The notes under the pieces were generated by a model, which saw only the letters and a list, made by a program, of their open reading frames with translations, was not told where the DNA came from and searched no databases. Shown in pieces: positions 24,719 through 34,614 of a stretch of DNA of 64,000 bases (the first letter of the stretch is position 1; each line of letters opens with the position of its first letter). The position numbers and the translations under genes were made by a program. The DNA is from Auriscalpium vulgare (taxonomy: Eukaryota; Basidiomycota; Agaricomycetes; Russulales; Auriscalpiaceae), in contig JAHBBC010000011.1 of the NCBI GenBank assembly GCA_019915015.1, forward strand, positions 1,426,001-1,490,000, in the 5' to 3' direction.

Positions 24719-25237
24719 GCTGTCGAGAAGGATGCGGTGAAAGACTGAACGAGCGTGCGCTGGCAGGAGGCACAGTCATCGCAGCGGTTGACTCGTCAGG
24801 ATACTTTCTTTATCTGATAAGGTTCGAACTGGATCTATTGAGGCGCGCGTAACTGTACTAGTAGACGGCGCCCTTGCTCCGAGCCAGATCTCGCCACAAG
24901 TCACACTCTTATACTTCATTGCCCTGGAGGAGTCTCAAACAACTGCTGCACGACTCTCAGCTGCCAGGACGTGCCATTTGCCAACGCCGACGAGCCACAC
25001 CAACAGTGCATGCCAGCCTTTGTACGTAGCTAATTTGCGTGCACGGATGTCTCTAACCAATTTTCCAGCTAACCGACAAATCAATGGGTTTCGTACGACT
25101 ACATAACTTGGCCGCGGGTTCTCGGTTACAGTAAACGCGTTCAATCTTTCCTCACCATCGCCCGCACAAGTCACTAGTAGTCACGAAGCGACTCGATCTC
25201 GAAGGGTCTGCACTTTCCTGGTCTCGCAGCGACGGCA
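24719..25237. other. Divergent promoter region
   Basis: About 0.52 kb between the starts of TrpRS (leftward) and an F-box gene (rightward). No gene, no clear TATA box on either side. Confidence 0.5.
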
Positions 25238-27202
25238 ATGCTTGCCCAAGTAACGCCCGGCGACAGGTACGCACAGCATAGTTTTTCAGGCGCGTACGAG
25301 CCTACTGACTGGCAGAACAGCTCGCACGGCGGAGAACATGATGCTATGCTTTTGGAGAGTGCGACCTCTCATCGCGAAGCTGGGCAATCTTCCCCCAACA
25401 AAGACATCATTGACAGCGTGTCCCCGATGGAGTGCGCTCTCTGTGACACAGGAACCGCTCCTTGCACGGAGCATCTATTGGAAGAGGCTGTCGTCGACCA
25501 TCTTAAAGAAGATTTTCCCGAAGAAACCATGGACGCCGCCCGGCTCACGCGACGCCAGCGGCACAATGCCCATCTACCCGTCACCCGCCTCCCTCCCGAG
25601 ATCCTCGCCATCGTCTTCACCCACCTGTCAAACATCAACCCTCCACAGTTACACTCCACGGTTGACTATGAGCGATTTTGCCGCCTCGGATGGGTCGCAG
25701 TGACGCACGTCTGCATGCGATGGCGACAGGTCGCCCTTCAATTCCCACGCCTCTGGGCCCATATCAACCTCGAATTTGGGCAGGAGTGGACGGCCTCCTT
25801 CCATGCGCGTGCGGGAAGCACGCTTCTTTCCGTGGACTATCTCGGCGATTCTTTTCGGCTTGCAGGTTGGCAGGTGGAATTCTTGGTGGACAACATATCG
25901 CGAACCCATAGCCTGCGTGGCAGAGCGAGCCCGGAGGTTTTGACGGCCGTCACCGCGCCCGCGCCGCTGCTGCACACGCTTGACCTCGAAGCAGTCCGGC
26001 TCGATGAGGATGACGCCGAGGCCCTGGATGCCTTCCTCGGCGGGGGCGCGCCATCCCTGCGCCACGTTTCCCTTTCATCGGACGACGCGGACCTGCCGTT
26101 GACATCCCCACTCCTGCGAGGCTTGGTCAGCCTAAATCTGCGGTTCGCCGAGTACCCCGAGAGTATTCCGCTCAATGACGTGCTGGATGTGCTGAACCGT
26201 ATCCCCACGCTGGAACGCCTGGAGTTGAGGATGTACATGGAGGATTACGAAGTAGATGAACTTGAGCTGGCGCAGCTGCGCATGGTCGTGCACGCGAAGT
26301 TGGCCTATCTAGACATTGCGGTCCGCGCCAGAGTGGCCGAACTATTGCTCTCGCACCTCATGCTCCCGCCTCAAGCAGTCGTCCGGTGCAACTTGACCGA
26401 TGTCACCCTGCCGGAACGCCCGGAGGCCTTCTTCTCGGCCACCCTCGCATCCGTCCATTCCCATGCGGACTCTGCGTCGGACGGCTGTAACGCCATAACC
26501 GACGTCGAGATCGCATTGGACTCACAGTGTCGCTGTGTTCGCATCTCGGCGCGGAAGGGCGATGACGCTCCGAGCGAGCCAGCACTGTCCTTTCTCATCA
26601 TTCATCTCGATCGCTCCGGAGTGCACGCGCTCGTAGAGATGGCACTGGTGATGTTCTCTTCGGTGCATTTAAAAGAACTTGCAGTGGATCATAGTGACCT
26701 TGAAGACAGCGCATGGCTGGACTTGGTGGGAGACGCACCTCGACTCCGGCGAATCACCGTCAAAGGCGAGGCGGCCGCGTCGCTCTGCGCAGTCCTGCGC
26801 CTGGGTGATACCATCGGCGATGCTCCTCCCTTGCAACCAGGCTCTCAGCCCTTCCTGCCCGTGCTCTCCTCGCTCGTTCTAGCCCGCGTGCGTCTCACCA
26901 TTGATGAGGCTGGCGAGATGAACGACGAAGACGTGCATTTGTCCAACGCACTGCTACTGTGCCTAATGGAGCGCGCCGATGCGGGCTATCCGCTTGAGGA
27001 GCTGGACGTCGTGCAGTGCGATGTGGACGGAGCCTGGGTGGTGAAGGCGCGTGAGGCGCTGCCGAGGATGCAGGTGATGTGGGATGAAGGCGTGCGCGAG
27101 AGGATTCGAGGGCACGGGGATCAAAGGCTCGCATGGGAGAAGAGGTTCGAATGGGAGACTGAAAGTGAAGAGGACGATGGGGATGATGGGGAAGGTGAAT
27201 AA
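25238..27202 (+). CDS. F-box protein, 654 aa, intronless
   Basis: Likely substrate adaptor of an SCF ubiquitin ligase. The first ~110 residues are acidic and poorly conserved. An F-box-like domain starts near residue 115 (VTRLPPEILAIVFTHLSNIN), continues with LGWVAVTHVCMRWRQVALQF and ends with PRLWAHINLEF. The remainder is a long leucine-rich region with repeated LxxLxL patterns (LHTLDLEAVRL, LRHVSLSSDDADLPL, LERLELRMYM). An acidic C-terminus (EWETESEEDDGDDGEGE) closes the protein. This architecture is typical of the large F-box families of Agaricomycetes. It is a single exon, unlike the core genes around it. The target is unknown. Confidence 0.88.
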   Translation: MLAQVTPGDRYAQHSFSGAYEPTDWQNSSHGGEHDAMLLESATSHREAGQSSPNKDIIDSVSPMECALCDTGTAPCTEHLLEEAVVDHLKEDFPEETMDAARLTRRQRHNAHLPVTRLPPEILAIVFTHLSNINPPQLHSTVDYERFCRLGWVAVTHVCMRWRQVALQFPRLWAHINLEFGQEWTASFHARAGSTLLSVDYLGDSFRLAGWQVEFLVDNISRTHSLRGRASPEVLTAVTAPAPLLHTLDLEAVRLDEDDAEALDAFLGGGAPSLRHVSLSSDDADLPLTSPLLRGLVSLNLRFAEYPESIPLNDVLDVLNRIPTLERLELRMYMEDYEVDELELAQLRMVVHAKLAYLDIAVRARVAELLLSHLMLPPQAVVRCNLTDVTLPERPEAFFSATLASVHSHADSASDGCNAITDVEIALDSQCRCVRISARKGDDAPSEPALSFLIIHLDRSGVHALVEMALVMFSSVHLKELAVDHSDLEDSAWLDLVGDAPRLRRITVKGEAAASLCAVLRLGDTIGDAPPLQPGSQPFLPVLSSLVLARVRLTIDEAGEMNDEDVHLSNALLLCLMERADAGYPLEELDVVQCDVDGAWVVKAREALPRMQVMWDEGVRERIRGHGDQRLAWEKRFEWETESEEDDGDDGEGE

Positions 27203-27483
27203 CACACTTGCGAGTACGAAGAACGTCTGCAGCTCAGTTGTCTCGACACTTACATCGACACTTATTGCCATTTCAGATCTCAACATTCATCGACCTCGAC
27301 GGCTGTCCCGGTCGAAGGCGTAACTTGGGCGGCGTAACTATCGACGATGTAGTCAATTATTCTGTGCGGTTCAATTCACGGGACGCGTACGTGGTCACTG
27401 GCGCCAGAGATCAGGCGCCCTTGTGAGAAATTGGGCTTGTCGATTGATGGACATGATCTGCAACTCACAACCTACACTCTACC

Positions 27484-29061
27484 ATGCCCGAGATGAACTT
27501 CAGTCGCGACGAAGACTCGGACTCGCTCCAGGACGACGCCGTGCAGAACACGTCTTCTGATGCCCCCATCACGCGCCTCCCACCCGAAATCCTCGCAGCC
27601 ATCTTCACCATCCTCGCCTCCATCGACCAACCTTCCTCACCCCGGCGCCGACACCAACACCGTAATGCCGATGCATCGGACAGCCCCCTCGGCTGGCTGA
27701 CCGTCACGCACGTCTGCCAGCACTGGCGGCATGTTACTCTCGAAGATGCCACACTCTGGGCCGACAACATCATCGCACCCTTTCCGCTCGGCGACCGCTG
27801 GGCCGCAGCATTCTTTTCACGCGCTAACAGCACGCATCTCACGATCCGGAGACCCCATGTGTTGCCTACCTCCATCCCCAAGCCCCCGACACTCTCCGAG
27901 TTTGCGCTCATCCGCCAAAATCTTTCGCGCACACGGATCCTGTCCCTCCGCATCCCGGATACCAAACCCCTCCCCCTTTGGACGCCCGCGCCCTTCCTCC
28001 ACACCCTCGAATTGATTTTCTACCAGGCACTTGTCACCTCCGCATACACGATCATTCCGCCTTTCTTCTCAGATGATCTTCTCGGCGGCCCGACGGCCGC
28101 ATCATCGCTTCGGAACCTGCGTCTGGTCCAGCTGCGCACGGGGCCATGGTCGTCGCCACTGCTCGCCCAGCTCGTCTCGCTCGAAGTCACGCACAGCGAC
28201 CGGCTCGTACGCGGCGAGGAGCTTACAGAGATGCTCGACATGCTGAGCCGCATGCGCGCGCTTGAGCGGCTCTCTCTACAGCTGCGGTTTGGCAACGCCG
28301 ACATGCCGCATGCCGTCGTCTCGCTACCGCAGCTGCGCACTCTCGACCTGCTTACGAGCGTCGCGAGTGCGCGTATCCTCCTCACGCACCTCACTCTTCC
28401 AGCAGCGGCTCGCATTCGCGGCGAATTGTACTGGTGCGCGGTATACGAGGTCGCAGCCCTATTTCCCACCGTCGCGTTGTGCGTCGACGCTCGCGCTGCC
28501 CCTTTTGCGCGCATCCACATCGCGCCCCCCGCTTTGCGCAAGGCGAATGTCGTTGCAGTGACCGCGTGGCGCTCAGGGGATGCCGCAAGGGAGCCAAACT
28601 TGGCTCTTAGCATCTCATACAGCCAATCCGATGCAGCCAGGTCGCGCCTACTGCCAGCTGCGCTAGGAGCCCTTGCATCGGAGCACTTGGAGGAGCTGAC
28701 CGTGCATAGCTACGAGCAGAATCCCGCGTGGCTAGAAGCACTGAGACATGCGCCGAAGCTTCAACGCGTCACAGTGGAAAACGACGCAGTCTTCTCGTTC
28801 TGCGCGGCGCTCGACGGCCATGCGCGGTTTCTGCCCAAGCTCTCTGTGCTCGTAATCGCAGGAGCGGACTTCGACCGGCCGTGTACCGCCGGTGACGGGA
28901 CAACGCACAAGCTGAGGGATGCGCTGCCGCTCTGCCTCGCAGAGCGCGCGCGGGCCGGACATGCGCTCAAAGACCTGGATGTGACGATGTGCGGTTTGGA
29001 CAAGGCATGCGCGGGCAAGCTGCAGGAGGCGGTGCCGGGGATGGTAGTTCGTTGGTGTTGA
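27484..29061 (+). CDS. F-box protein, 525 aa, intronless
   Basis: F-box domain at about residues 33-100: ITRLPPEILAAIFTILASID, then LGWLTVTHVCQHWRHVTLED, then ATLWADNIIAPFPLGDRWAA. The leucine-rich C-terminal part ends ALKDLDVTMCGLDKACAGKL. It is closely related to the minus-strand gene at 30807-32438; both share PFPLGD(R/N)WAA right after the F-box and an ERARAG(H/F)ALK tail. Single exon. Lies 281 bp after the previous F-box gene on the same strand. Probably a fast-evolving SCF adaptor; substrate unknown. Confidence 0.88.
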   Translation: MPEMNFSRDEDSDSLQDDAVQNTSSDAPITRLPPEILAAIFTILASIDQPSSPRRRHQHRNADASDSPLGWLTVTHVCQHWRHVTLEDATLWADNIIAPFPLGDRWAAAFFSRANSTHLTIRRPHVLPTSIPKPPTLSEFALIRQNLSRTRILSLRIPDTKPLPLWTPAPFLHTLELIFYQALVTSAYTIIPPFFSDDLLGGPTAASSLRNLRLVQLRTGPWSSPLLAQLVSLEVTHSDRLVRGEELTEMLDMLSRMRALERLSLQLRFGNADMPHAVVSLPQLRTLDLLTSVASARILLTHLTLPAAARIRGELYWCAVYEVAALFPTVALCVDARAAPFARIHIAPPALRKANVVAVTAWRSGDAAREPNLALSISYSQSDAARSRLLPAALGALASEHLEELTVHSYEQNPAWLEALRHAPKLQRVTVENDAVFSFCAALDGHARFLPKLSVLVIAGADFDRPCTAGDGTTHKLRDALPLCLAERARAGHALKDLDVTMCGLDKACAGKLQEAVPGMVVRWC

Positions 29062-29479
29062 GAGCGCGGTCATAAAGCTGGAGGAGGCTGGGGGTTGAAA
29101 ATTCGCAGAGGAACTAGGATATCTGTGCGTAACCAACTGAGCATCTCACGAGGGGTGCATGGCACTTTAATTTACTCTGCGAACATGGCGGTGATCCTGG
29201 GACCTTACCACTCTATGTCTACACATTTCCATGGCTACATAGTACTCTTAGTTTCGACGCTGGGCTATCTCATGAGAGTCATATTTGCAAGCATCCCCCC
29301 CGCCGCCGTCTCAAATGAGAGTGTAGAATCGTGCGGAAAGGTGAAGCTGCGGCAGCTGCTGGTTGAGTGTGTGTGTACTAGCCGCGCGCCGCGAGGTACG
29401 ATCAAAGTTCAATTCAATTCACCCCCCGAGCCTCTTGATCTCGACCACACTGACTTTACGGCGGCCCACATCCACATCG
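29062..29479. other. Intergenic region
   Basis: About 0.42 kb between an F-box gene and the DUF7708-like gene. Sequence near 29490-29530 resembles the region before the related pseudogene at 47968. No separate gene. Confidence 0.45.
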
Positions 29480-30474
29480 ATGTCCTTGCACTTCTTCAGT
29501 CCCCTTGTGTCCTTACCATGGAATCAGTTCAATCCCCCTCAGCCTTCCGAGGAATCTTTGGGTCTCTTTGTGCACCTTTCGAATCCGATCTTCGATGCGG
29601 AAGTGCACAAGCTCATGGATGACCTAAACCCATCCGAGCTCCTTGACTTCCGACCCTGTACGCGGGACAGTGTGCGGGCGGAGATTGAGAGACAATATTC
29701 AGCGTTCACAGAGGGCAGCGAAGGTTTTCGCTTCATACAGAAAATCGATCAGATCATTGCCCCGTTGGACTTTTTCTTCCGCGCTGTGGATAAACGTGTA
29801 TCGTCGCAAGTGAGGATTGCACAAACCGTGTGGGGCGCGATAAGATTCGTCACGCAGGTGTGCAATTTACCTGAAACAACACGAACCACACCTGACGTGT
29901 CAACAGGTGGCTCAGCAGGTATCGGCATACTTTCATGTCATCGGTGGCACCCTTGCCGTGATTACAGAACTCGTACCGCGTTATCAGCAATATGCCACCA
30001 AGATGTACACGGAGGAAACACGGGTAATGGAAGTGAGTTGCCTCCCAAATATTTCATCTAGCATCCATCTAAGTCATTCTCACTGCGATGTGTAGGCACT
30101 CGCATATGTTTATGGCGACATATTGAACGTGTGCATCACAACGCGACGACTGTATAACAGGCGAAGAGGCTTCTTTCGTACGTGCCACTGTGCCACTTCA
30201 GCAGCTGAAAGTATGCTCATACTCGATCTTATTTATAGGTTCCTTGATTTTCGTCCTGCGAGATTTCAATCCTTGGGAGCATGCCGTCAAGGACATGGTT
30301 CGCAGCTTAACCTCTCGGCAAGGCATACTCCGTCAGCGAATTGATGATGAAGATCGTCGTCGTCGGGAAGCGGACTGGCAACGAGCACATGAGCGGCACC
30401 AACAAGAAGAACGGCGCCGCCAGCAGGCGGCACTGGACAGAATATCAACCCGATGTGCTCCCATTACTCGATAA
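29480..30474 (+). CDS. Stand-alone DUF7708-like (fungal NLR N-terminal) protein
   Basis: Four exons (29480-29857, 29907-30032, 30096-30177, 30239-30474) give 273 residues. Visible features are LSNPIFDAEVHKLMDDLNPS, FRFIQKIDQIIAPLDFFFRA, the signature VWGAIRFVTQ (W118), a helical region PRYQQYATKMYTEETRVMEA, AYVYGDILNVCITT and VLRDFNPWEHAVKDMVRSL. The end is a charged coiled coil (RIDDEDRRRREADWQRAHER). The WGAI(R/K)F core and helix order fit DUF7708, the domain found before NACHT in many fungal NLR-like proteins. No P-loop or NACHT follows; the next sequence is an F-box remnant. It may therefore be a truncated NLR or an independent regulator. The start at 29480 is the best ATG in frame; family assignment is from memory, with moderate confidence. 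Confidence 0.65.
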
Positions 30475-30609
30475 ATATGTCTTCACGGATATGGATGGCA
30501 CGTCGCAACACGGAGATATAATCAAGACAACCGAGTGCCGATAATCCTACTGGCAGCAGGAGCGGAAGTCGATGCACTTGAAAGATTAGGATGAACACCA
30601 CTGTACCGA

Positions 30610-30806
30610 CTATTTTCCTCCGCGCAAGGTGGACGATGGATCCCGCTCCTCCTCACACGATCTCACCACTAGTCCCGTTATCTCCTCCTGCACACTTTGC
30701 ACAAACACACCGTCCGAATCGCCCACCATGACCCTCAGCTCCTTCAGCGCCGATCCGGCACGTGCTCGCCACGCTAGACACAGTGGCAGAAGCGACGGGA
30801 CGACTG
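30610..30806 (-). pseudogene. Duplicated F-box C-terminal fragment
   Basis: An open minus-strand frame (30610-30867) encodes ARAGSALKELRVMVGDSDG, VFVQSVQEEITGLVVRSC and EEERD. This matches the tail of the F-box gene next to it (ARAGFALKELTVTECKVDD, AFVQKVQEAATGLAVTWC, QEEKR). The DNA offset between the two copies is about 206 bp. The fragment lacks the F-box and has no promoter of its own. Its open frame overlaps the last 61 bases of the intact gene in another frame. I read it as the remnant of a tandem duplication of the 3' end. Confidence 0.75.
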
Positions 30807-32438
30807 TCATCCGTGCAAGTCGAACAAGATTGCAGGCCGATAACCGCGCTTCTCCTCCTGGCACCATGTGACCGCTAGTCCCGTTGCCGCCTCCTGCACC
30901 TTTTGCACAAACGCATCGTCCACTTTACACTCCGTCACCGTGAGTTCTTTCAGCGCGAACCCAGCTCGGGCCCGCTCCGCCAGACGCATAAGCAGCGAGG
31001 TCGCCAGCGTGCGTGCCACCCCACGGCTGACTTGGTATGCCTCGAAGAAGTCGGCTCCCCGTATGGCGAGCGCGGTGAGCGCTGGGAAGCAGCACGGGTC
31101 GCCATCCAGCGCGGCACAGAACGCACGCGCCGCAGGGACGTCGAATGTGACCCGGCGCAGCACCGGCGCCTTCCGTAGAGCTTGCGGCCATGCGGGGTCC
31201 ATCTTGCCGATGCACACACTCAACTCCTCGAGGTGCTCCGAAACGAGAGCGCCGAGAACAGGTACCAGGTCCCATCTGTGTTCTATTGGCGAATATTTTC
31301 TGATGCGCAGAGTCAAGGCAGCCTGGTCTGGGACATCTGCTTCGCCGGTGCGCCACGCAGTCACACCGACCGCGTCTGCCTCCCCGTTGACTAAAAATTG
31401 CGTAGTGGCCTCGACATCGATACGCGTGATGGGTGCGGCGCGTGCGTCGATGCACGCAATCATGGCAGGGAAAAAGGTCGCGAGCTCGCATACCGGGTTC
31501 CAAAAACCCAGTTGCAGGTCACAGCGCACGACAACGCCGGCAGGGAGCGCAAGATGCTCCATAAAGTTCCCCACGGTTACGACCTTCGCACGCAGGCCGA
31601 GGTGGCGCAAATTTGCGAGCGCAACCACGATGGGCGGCGGCGATACCAGGATCTCGGGGTCACGCAGACACAGAACGAGCCGCTCCAACGCGAGCATTCT
31701 CCCCAGCGCAGCAACTATGTCTGTAATGCTGTCATTTGAATTGGGGCAACCGGACTCGATGTCCAGAGTGACAAGATGCCTGAGCAAAGGAGATGTCCAT
31801 GGCGACCCCGGAGAACCCCGCAGACACAGGTGCCGCAGGCGTGGCGCGCCGACTTCCCTGCCGAGCAGGCCGTGTGGGAGGTGGCTGTTCTGGAACCCAG
31901 CTCCGGTAATTTCAAGGGTGTGGAGGTGCGGTGCAGGGAGGCAGAGGATGGGGAGCGTGTTGGGGGTGAGCTCGAGACGCAGGACGTGCGTGCGGGCGAG
32001 ATTTTGGCGCATGAAGGCACGCTCGATGCGCGTAGGGGAGGGAAGCCTCATGGCCCCGGACATCAGGGAAGGCTTCTGAATTGTAAGGGCCATATGTTGT
32101 GCGCGAGAATGAAATATTGCAGCCCAATTATCGCCTAGCGGGAAGGGCACGATGATGTTGGCGGCCCAGAGTGCAGGGTGGTTGAAGGCAATGTGGCGCC
32201 AGCGTCGGCATACGTGCACGATGGTCAGCCAGCCGAGGTGACTGCGGGGGCGGCTATATGCGCCCTGCTTGGAGTCGTAGTGGCGGGAAAGTGCTGGCGG
32301 GTTGGTTGAAGAAAGTATGAAGAAAATGATGCAGAGGATTTCGGGCGGAAGGCGCCACACGGCAGCGGGGACTGGGACTGTAGACTTTACGGTGACGTCG
32401 ACTGAGTCAGCACCGCGAGCTGAGATCGCGTGGGGCAT
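30807..32438 (-). CDS. F-box protein, 543 aa, intronless
   Basis: The start is the ATG at 32438 (MPHAISARGADSVDV), the first true ATG and about 38 bp after a TATA-like element. F-box: VWRLPPEILCIIFFILSSTN, LGWLTIVHVCRRWRHIAFNH, PALWAANIIVPFPLGDNWAA. A leucine-rich body follows (HLHTLEITGAGF, LRHLCLRGSPG). The tail ALKELTVTECKVDDAFVQKV is followed by a divergent end (RGYRPAILFDLHG) that reads into the duplicated tail copy. Related to the gene at 27484. It converges with the DUF7708-like gene. SCF adaptor by family; substrate unknown. A 403-residue open frame on the opposite strand is a shadow. Confidence 0.87.
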   Translation of the reverse strand: MPHAISARGADSVDVTVKSTVPVPAAVWRLPPEILCIIFFILSSTNPPALSRHYDSKQGAYSRPRSHLGWLTIVHVCRRWRHIAFNHPALWAANIIVPFPLGDNWAAIFHSRAQHMALTIQKPSLMSGAMRLPSPTRIERAFMRQNLARTHVLRLELTPNTLPILCLPAPHLHTLEITGAGFQNSHLPHGLLGREVGAPRLRHLCLRGSPGSPWTSPLLRHLVTLDIESGCPNSNDSITDIVAALGRMLALERLVLCLRDPEILVSPPPIVVALANLRHLGLRAKVVTVGNFMEHLALPAGVVVRCDLQLGFWNPVCELATFFPAMIACIDARAAPITRIDVEATTQFLVNGEADAVGVTAWRTGEADVPDQAALTLRIRKYSPIEHRWDLVPVLGALVSEHLEELSVCIGKMDPAWPQALRKAPVLRRVTFDVPAARAFCAALDGDPCCFPALTALAIRGADFFEAYQVSRGVARTLATSLLMRLAERARAGFALKELTVTECKVDDAFVQKVQEAATGLAVTWCQEEKRGYRPAILFDLHG

Positions 32439-32475
32439 GATGGGATGGAGGTGAGCCGCAGGTGCAAGATATGAT

Positions 32476-32483
32476 ACTATATA
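32476..32483 (-). promoter_or_regulatory. TATA-like element of the 32438 F-box gene
   Basis: Read on the minus strand the site is TATATAGT, about 38-45 bp before the ATG. It lies in the AT-rich part of the otherwise unremarkable stretch 32439-33324, where I see no gene. Confidence 0.5.
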
Positions 32484-33324
32484 TCCAAAAGACAAAAGAG
32501 AGCCAGTGGGCCACGCGCCATTGTCCACAGAATGTCCAACCGCAATCGCTGAGGCCTATGAGGGCTTGTCTCGCATGGGCCACCGCGCGAGAGGCAATAA
32601 CCACACCTGAAGAGTCAGCGACAATGTGTGATAATAACCGGACAGAGAACCGCCTCCAGCGTGTGCATTGTCACCGGCGGAAGGCTGTAGTATGCCGTGC
32701 GGCCCATTCGCAATGCGCATATGAGTGTGAGACTGTTTGGGCTCTCTCCAGAGCGAGAGCTAAGGCCGATTTGTGACGCAATGATAGATGATTGTGATAA
32801 TGCAACGATGTCCTGGCTTGAAGACCATCACAGTCGGGGCGAAGGGGCTGTATCCGTGGGCTCCCGCCGGAGCGACTCGCAGTCTGGAGTACTCAGTAGA
32901 GCATCAGGATTTAGGGCACGTCCGCTGCGTCGAGCTGAGGAATCTTGCCATGCGTTCAAAGCTTCACAATCTTGCCAGCGTGTTGTAACCGAGCTACTCT
33001 GGCGGTTAGGAGGCAAGTGTGTTCGGGCAATGAGATAGCTCACCGCCGCATTGAATCCTTGGATCGAGGCTAAGGAGCGCACAGTAAAAGCAAATGTGAG
33101 AGTTTTGTCGCGTCACAGTGACTGGCAAGCAGAGGCAAGCAGCTAGCTGCTGAGGCGCCCAATAGGCGCCCGACCCCCTCACCCCTTGACCACACATTTA
33201 TTCTCACTGACAACAGCGTGTAATCTGACTCCAGCTTTGTTCAATTTTAAATTTATGTAGGACGACCGTTTGGTACTGATAAGTTGATGACTATGCTGAC
33301 ACTGATGTCTCGCAAACAATGCAT
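32484..33324. other. Intergenic region, no gene supported
   Basis: About 0.84 kb between two minus-strand F-box genes. Short open frames only; AT-rich near 33230-33300, which should contain the terminator of the gene at 33325. Confidence 0.45.
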
Positions 33325-34614
33325 TTACTTTGCCAGTCCCAGCGACGGCTCGTCGTCCCCAAAAGCTCGCCCCCGATGGTCCTCCAACCTAAACGGTCGC
33401 GAAGCCAGCAACCGGATGCCCTCGCGCAGGCGCGCCGCATGACGGACCGTCAGGTCCTCCACCGCGCGCGGATTCAGCAAGCGCACGACGCGCAGCGCGG
33501 GGCCCGCGAGCGCAGCGAGGAACGCGAACAGGCGCCTGTAGTACCGGTTCGACGCCTGGTCGCGCGCGAGGTGCACGCCGAAGTGCGTCACGGACGGCGG
33601 GAGGCGCACGGCGGGCACGTTCGCGTCGCTGAACGTGATCGCGCCGACGCCGACGAGCACGAGGTGCGGGACGTCGGGCAGGTGGCCGAGCGAGGCCATG
33701 AGCGGCTGCAGCACGACGCCGATGTGCAGACGCACGTACACCGTCGTCAGCGCGGGCGGCGCCGCCGGGACCGCGCTGCGCGGGCGGTGCCCGTCCCAGT
33801 CCACGACGTACGCGTCGACCGGCCCGTTGAGGACGATGTCGAAGAACACCTGGCGCAGCGCGGGGAGCCGCGCGGGCTCCTGCGCGTTGTAGCGCAGCGG
33901 CAGCGGCACCGCCGCGAAGCGCAGGCCGCGGTGCACGAGCGGCGCGGGCTCCTCGAGCACCTTGAGGCGCACCCCGACGAGCGCGCGCAGGCCGGGCGCG
34001 GCGTGCAGCAGCGCGCGCACGTCGGGCGCGGCGGGCTGCAGGTCCGCGTCGTCGTCCCACCACGCCTTGCGCAGCGCGCCGCCGCACGTCGCGCCGAGCG
34101 CGGCCATCACGGGCGCGGGCATCGCGCGCCCTTGCGCCGCGCCGCGCCGCGCGGACACGCAGAGCACGCGCAGGCGCGGGAGGCGCTGCACGACCTCTGC
34201 GAGCAGGTGCTCGCGCTCCACGCCCGGCACGCACGCGATGTCCAGGCGCCGCACATGCCACCCCAGCGCACCGCCGGCGAGCTCCTCCGACGCGCGCAGC
34301 GCGCCCGCGAGCGATACGAGGACGTGCGGGCGGCCGACCCACAGGGCCTCGTAGAGCAGCGGCGTCGCGAGGGCACGCCAGCGCGCGCACACGCGCACGA
34401 GGTAGCGCTTCGTGACGAGCGCGGTACGCAGGGCGCGCAGCTCCGCGCGCGCGTCGATGAAGATGCCGCCCGCGGGCGCGGGCGTGTCGAACGGGTCCTC
34501 GACGTCGCCGTCGAAGATGCCCGGCACAGTCGTCGCGAGGCGGAAGATGTCGAGCCACACCTCGTGTGGGAGAGCGGGGAGGTTGGGCGGTTTGATGTTC
34601 CACTTGGCTGACAT
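33325..34614 (-). CDS. F-box-like protein, 429 aa, very GC-rich
   Basis: The frame is open further upstream to 34767, but the ATG at 34614 (MSAKWNIKPPNLPALPHEVW) places the F-box at the N-terminus as in relatives. The F-box reads LPALPHEVWLDIFRLATTVP, interrupted by an acidic loop, then YLVRVCARWRALATPLLYEA and LWVGRPHVL. A leucine-rich region follows (WHVRRLDIACV, RLPRLRVLCVS), with YNAQEPARLPALRQVFFDIV and FLAALAGPALRVVRLLNPRA further on. It belongs to another F-box subgroup than the three genes to its left. Third-position GC is extreme, so long open frames also appear on the other frames (33319-34611 plus; 33389-34603 minus). I treat those as shadows because only this frame carries the domain. 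Confidence 0.82.
   Translation of the reverse strand: MSAKWNIKPPNLPALPHEVWLDIFRLATTVPGIFDGDVEDPFDTPAPAGGIFIDARAELRALRTALVTKRYLVRVCARWRALATPLLYEALWVGRPHVLVSLAGALRASEELAGGALGWHVRRLDIACVPGVEREHLLAEVVQRLPRLRVLCVSARRGAAQGRAMPAPVMAALGATCGGALRKAWWDDDADLQPAAPDVRALLHAAPGLRALVGVRLKVLEEPAPLVHRGLRFAAVPLPLRYNAQEPARLPALRQVFFDIVLNGPVDAYVVDWDGHRPRSAVPAAPPALTTVYVRLHIGVVLQPLMASLGHLPDVPHLVLVGVGAITFSDANVPAVRLPPSVTHFGVHLARDQASNRYYRRLFAFLAALAGPALRVVRLLNPRAVEDLTVRHAARLREGIRLLASRPFRLEDHRGRAFGDDEPSLGLAK

Noticed and set aside
30868..32079. 403-codon open frame on the plus strand
   Set aside because: It is antisense to an F-box gene with a clear domain. Its own product is Ser/Arg-rich with no motif.
33319..34611. 430-codon plus-strand open frame
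   Set aside because: Arg/Gln/Ala/His-rich product mirrored from a very GC-rich F-box gene on the minus strand.
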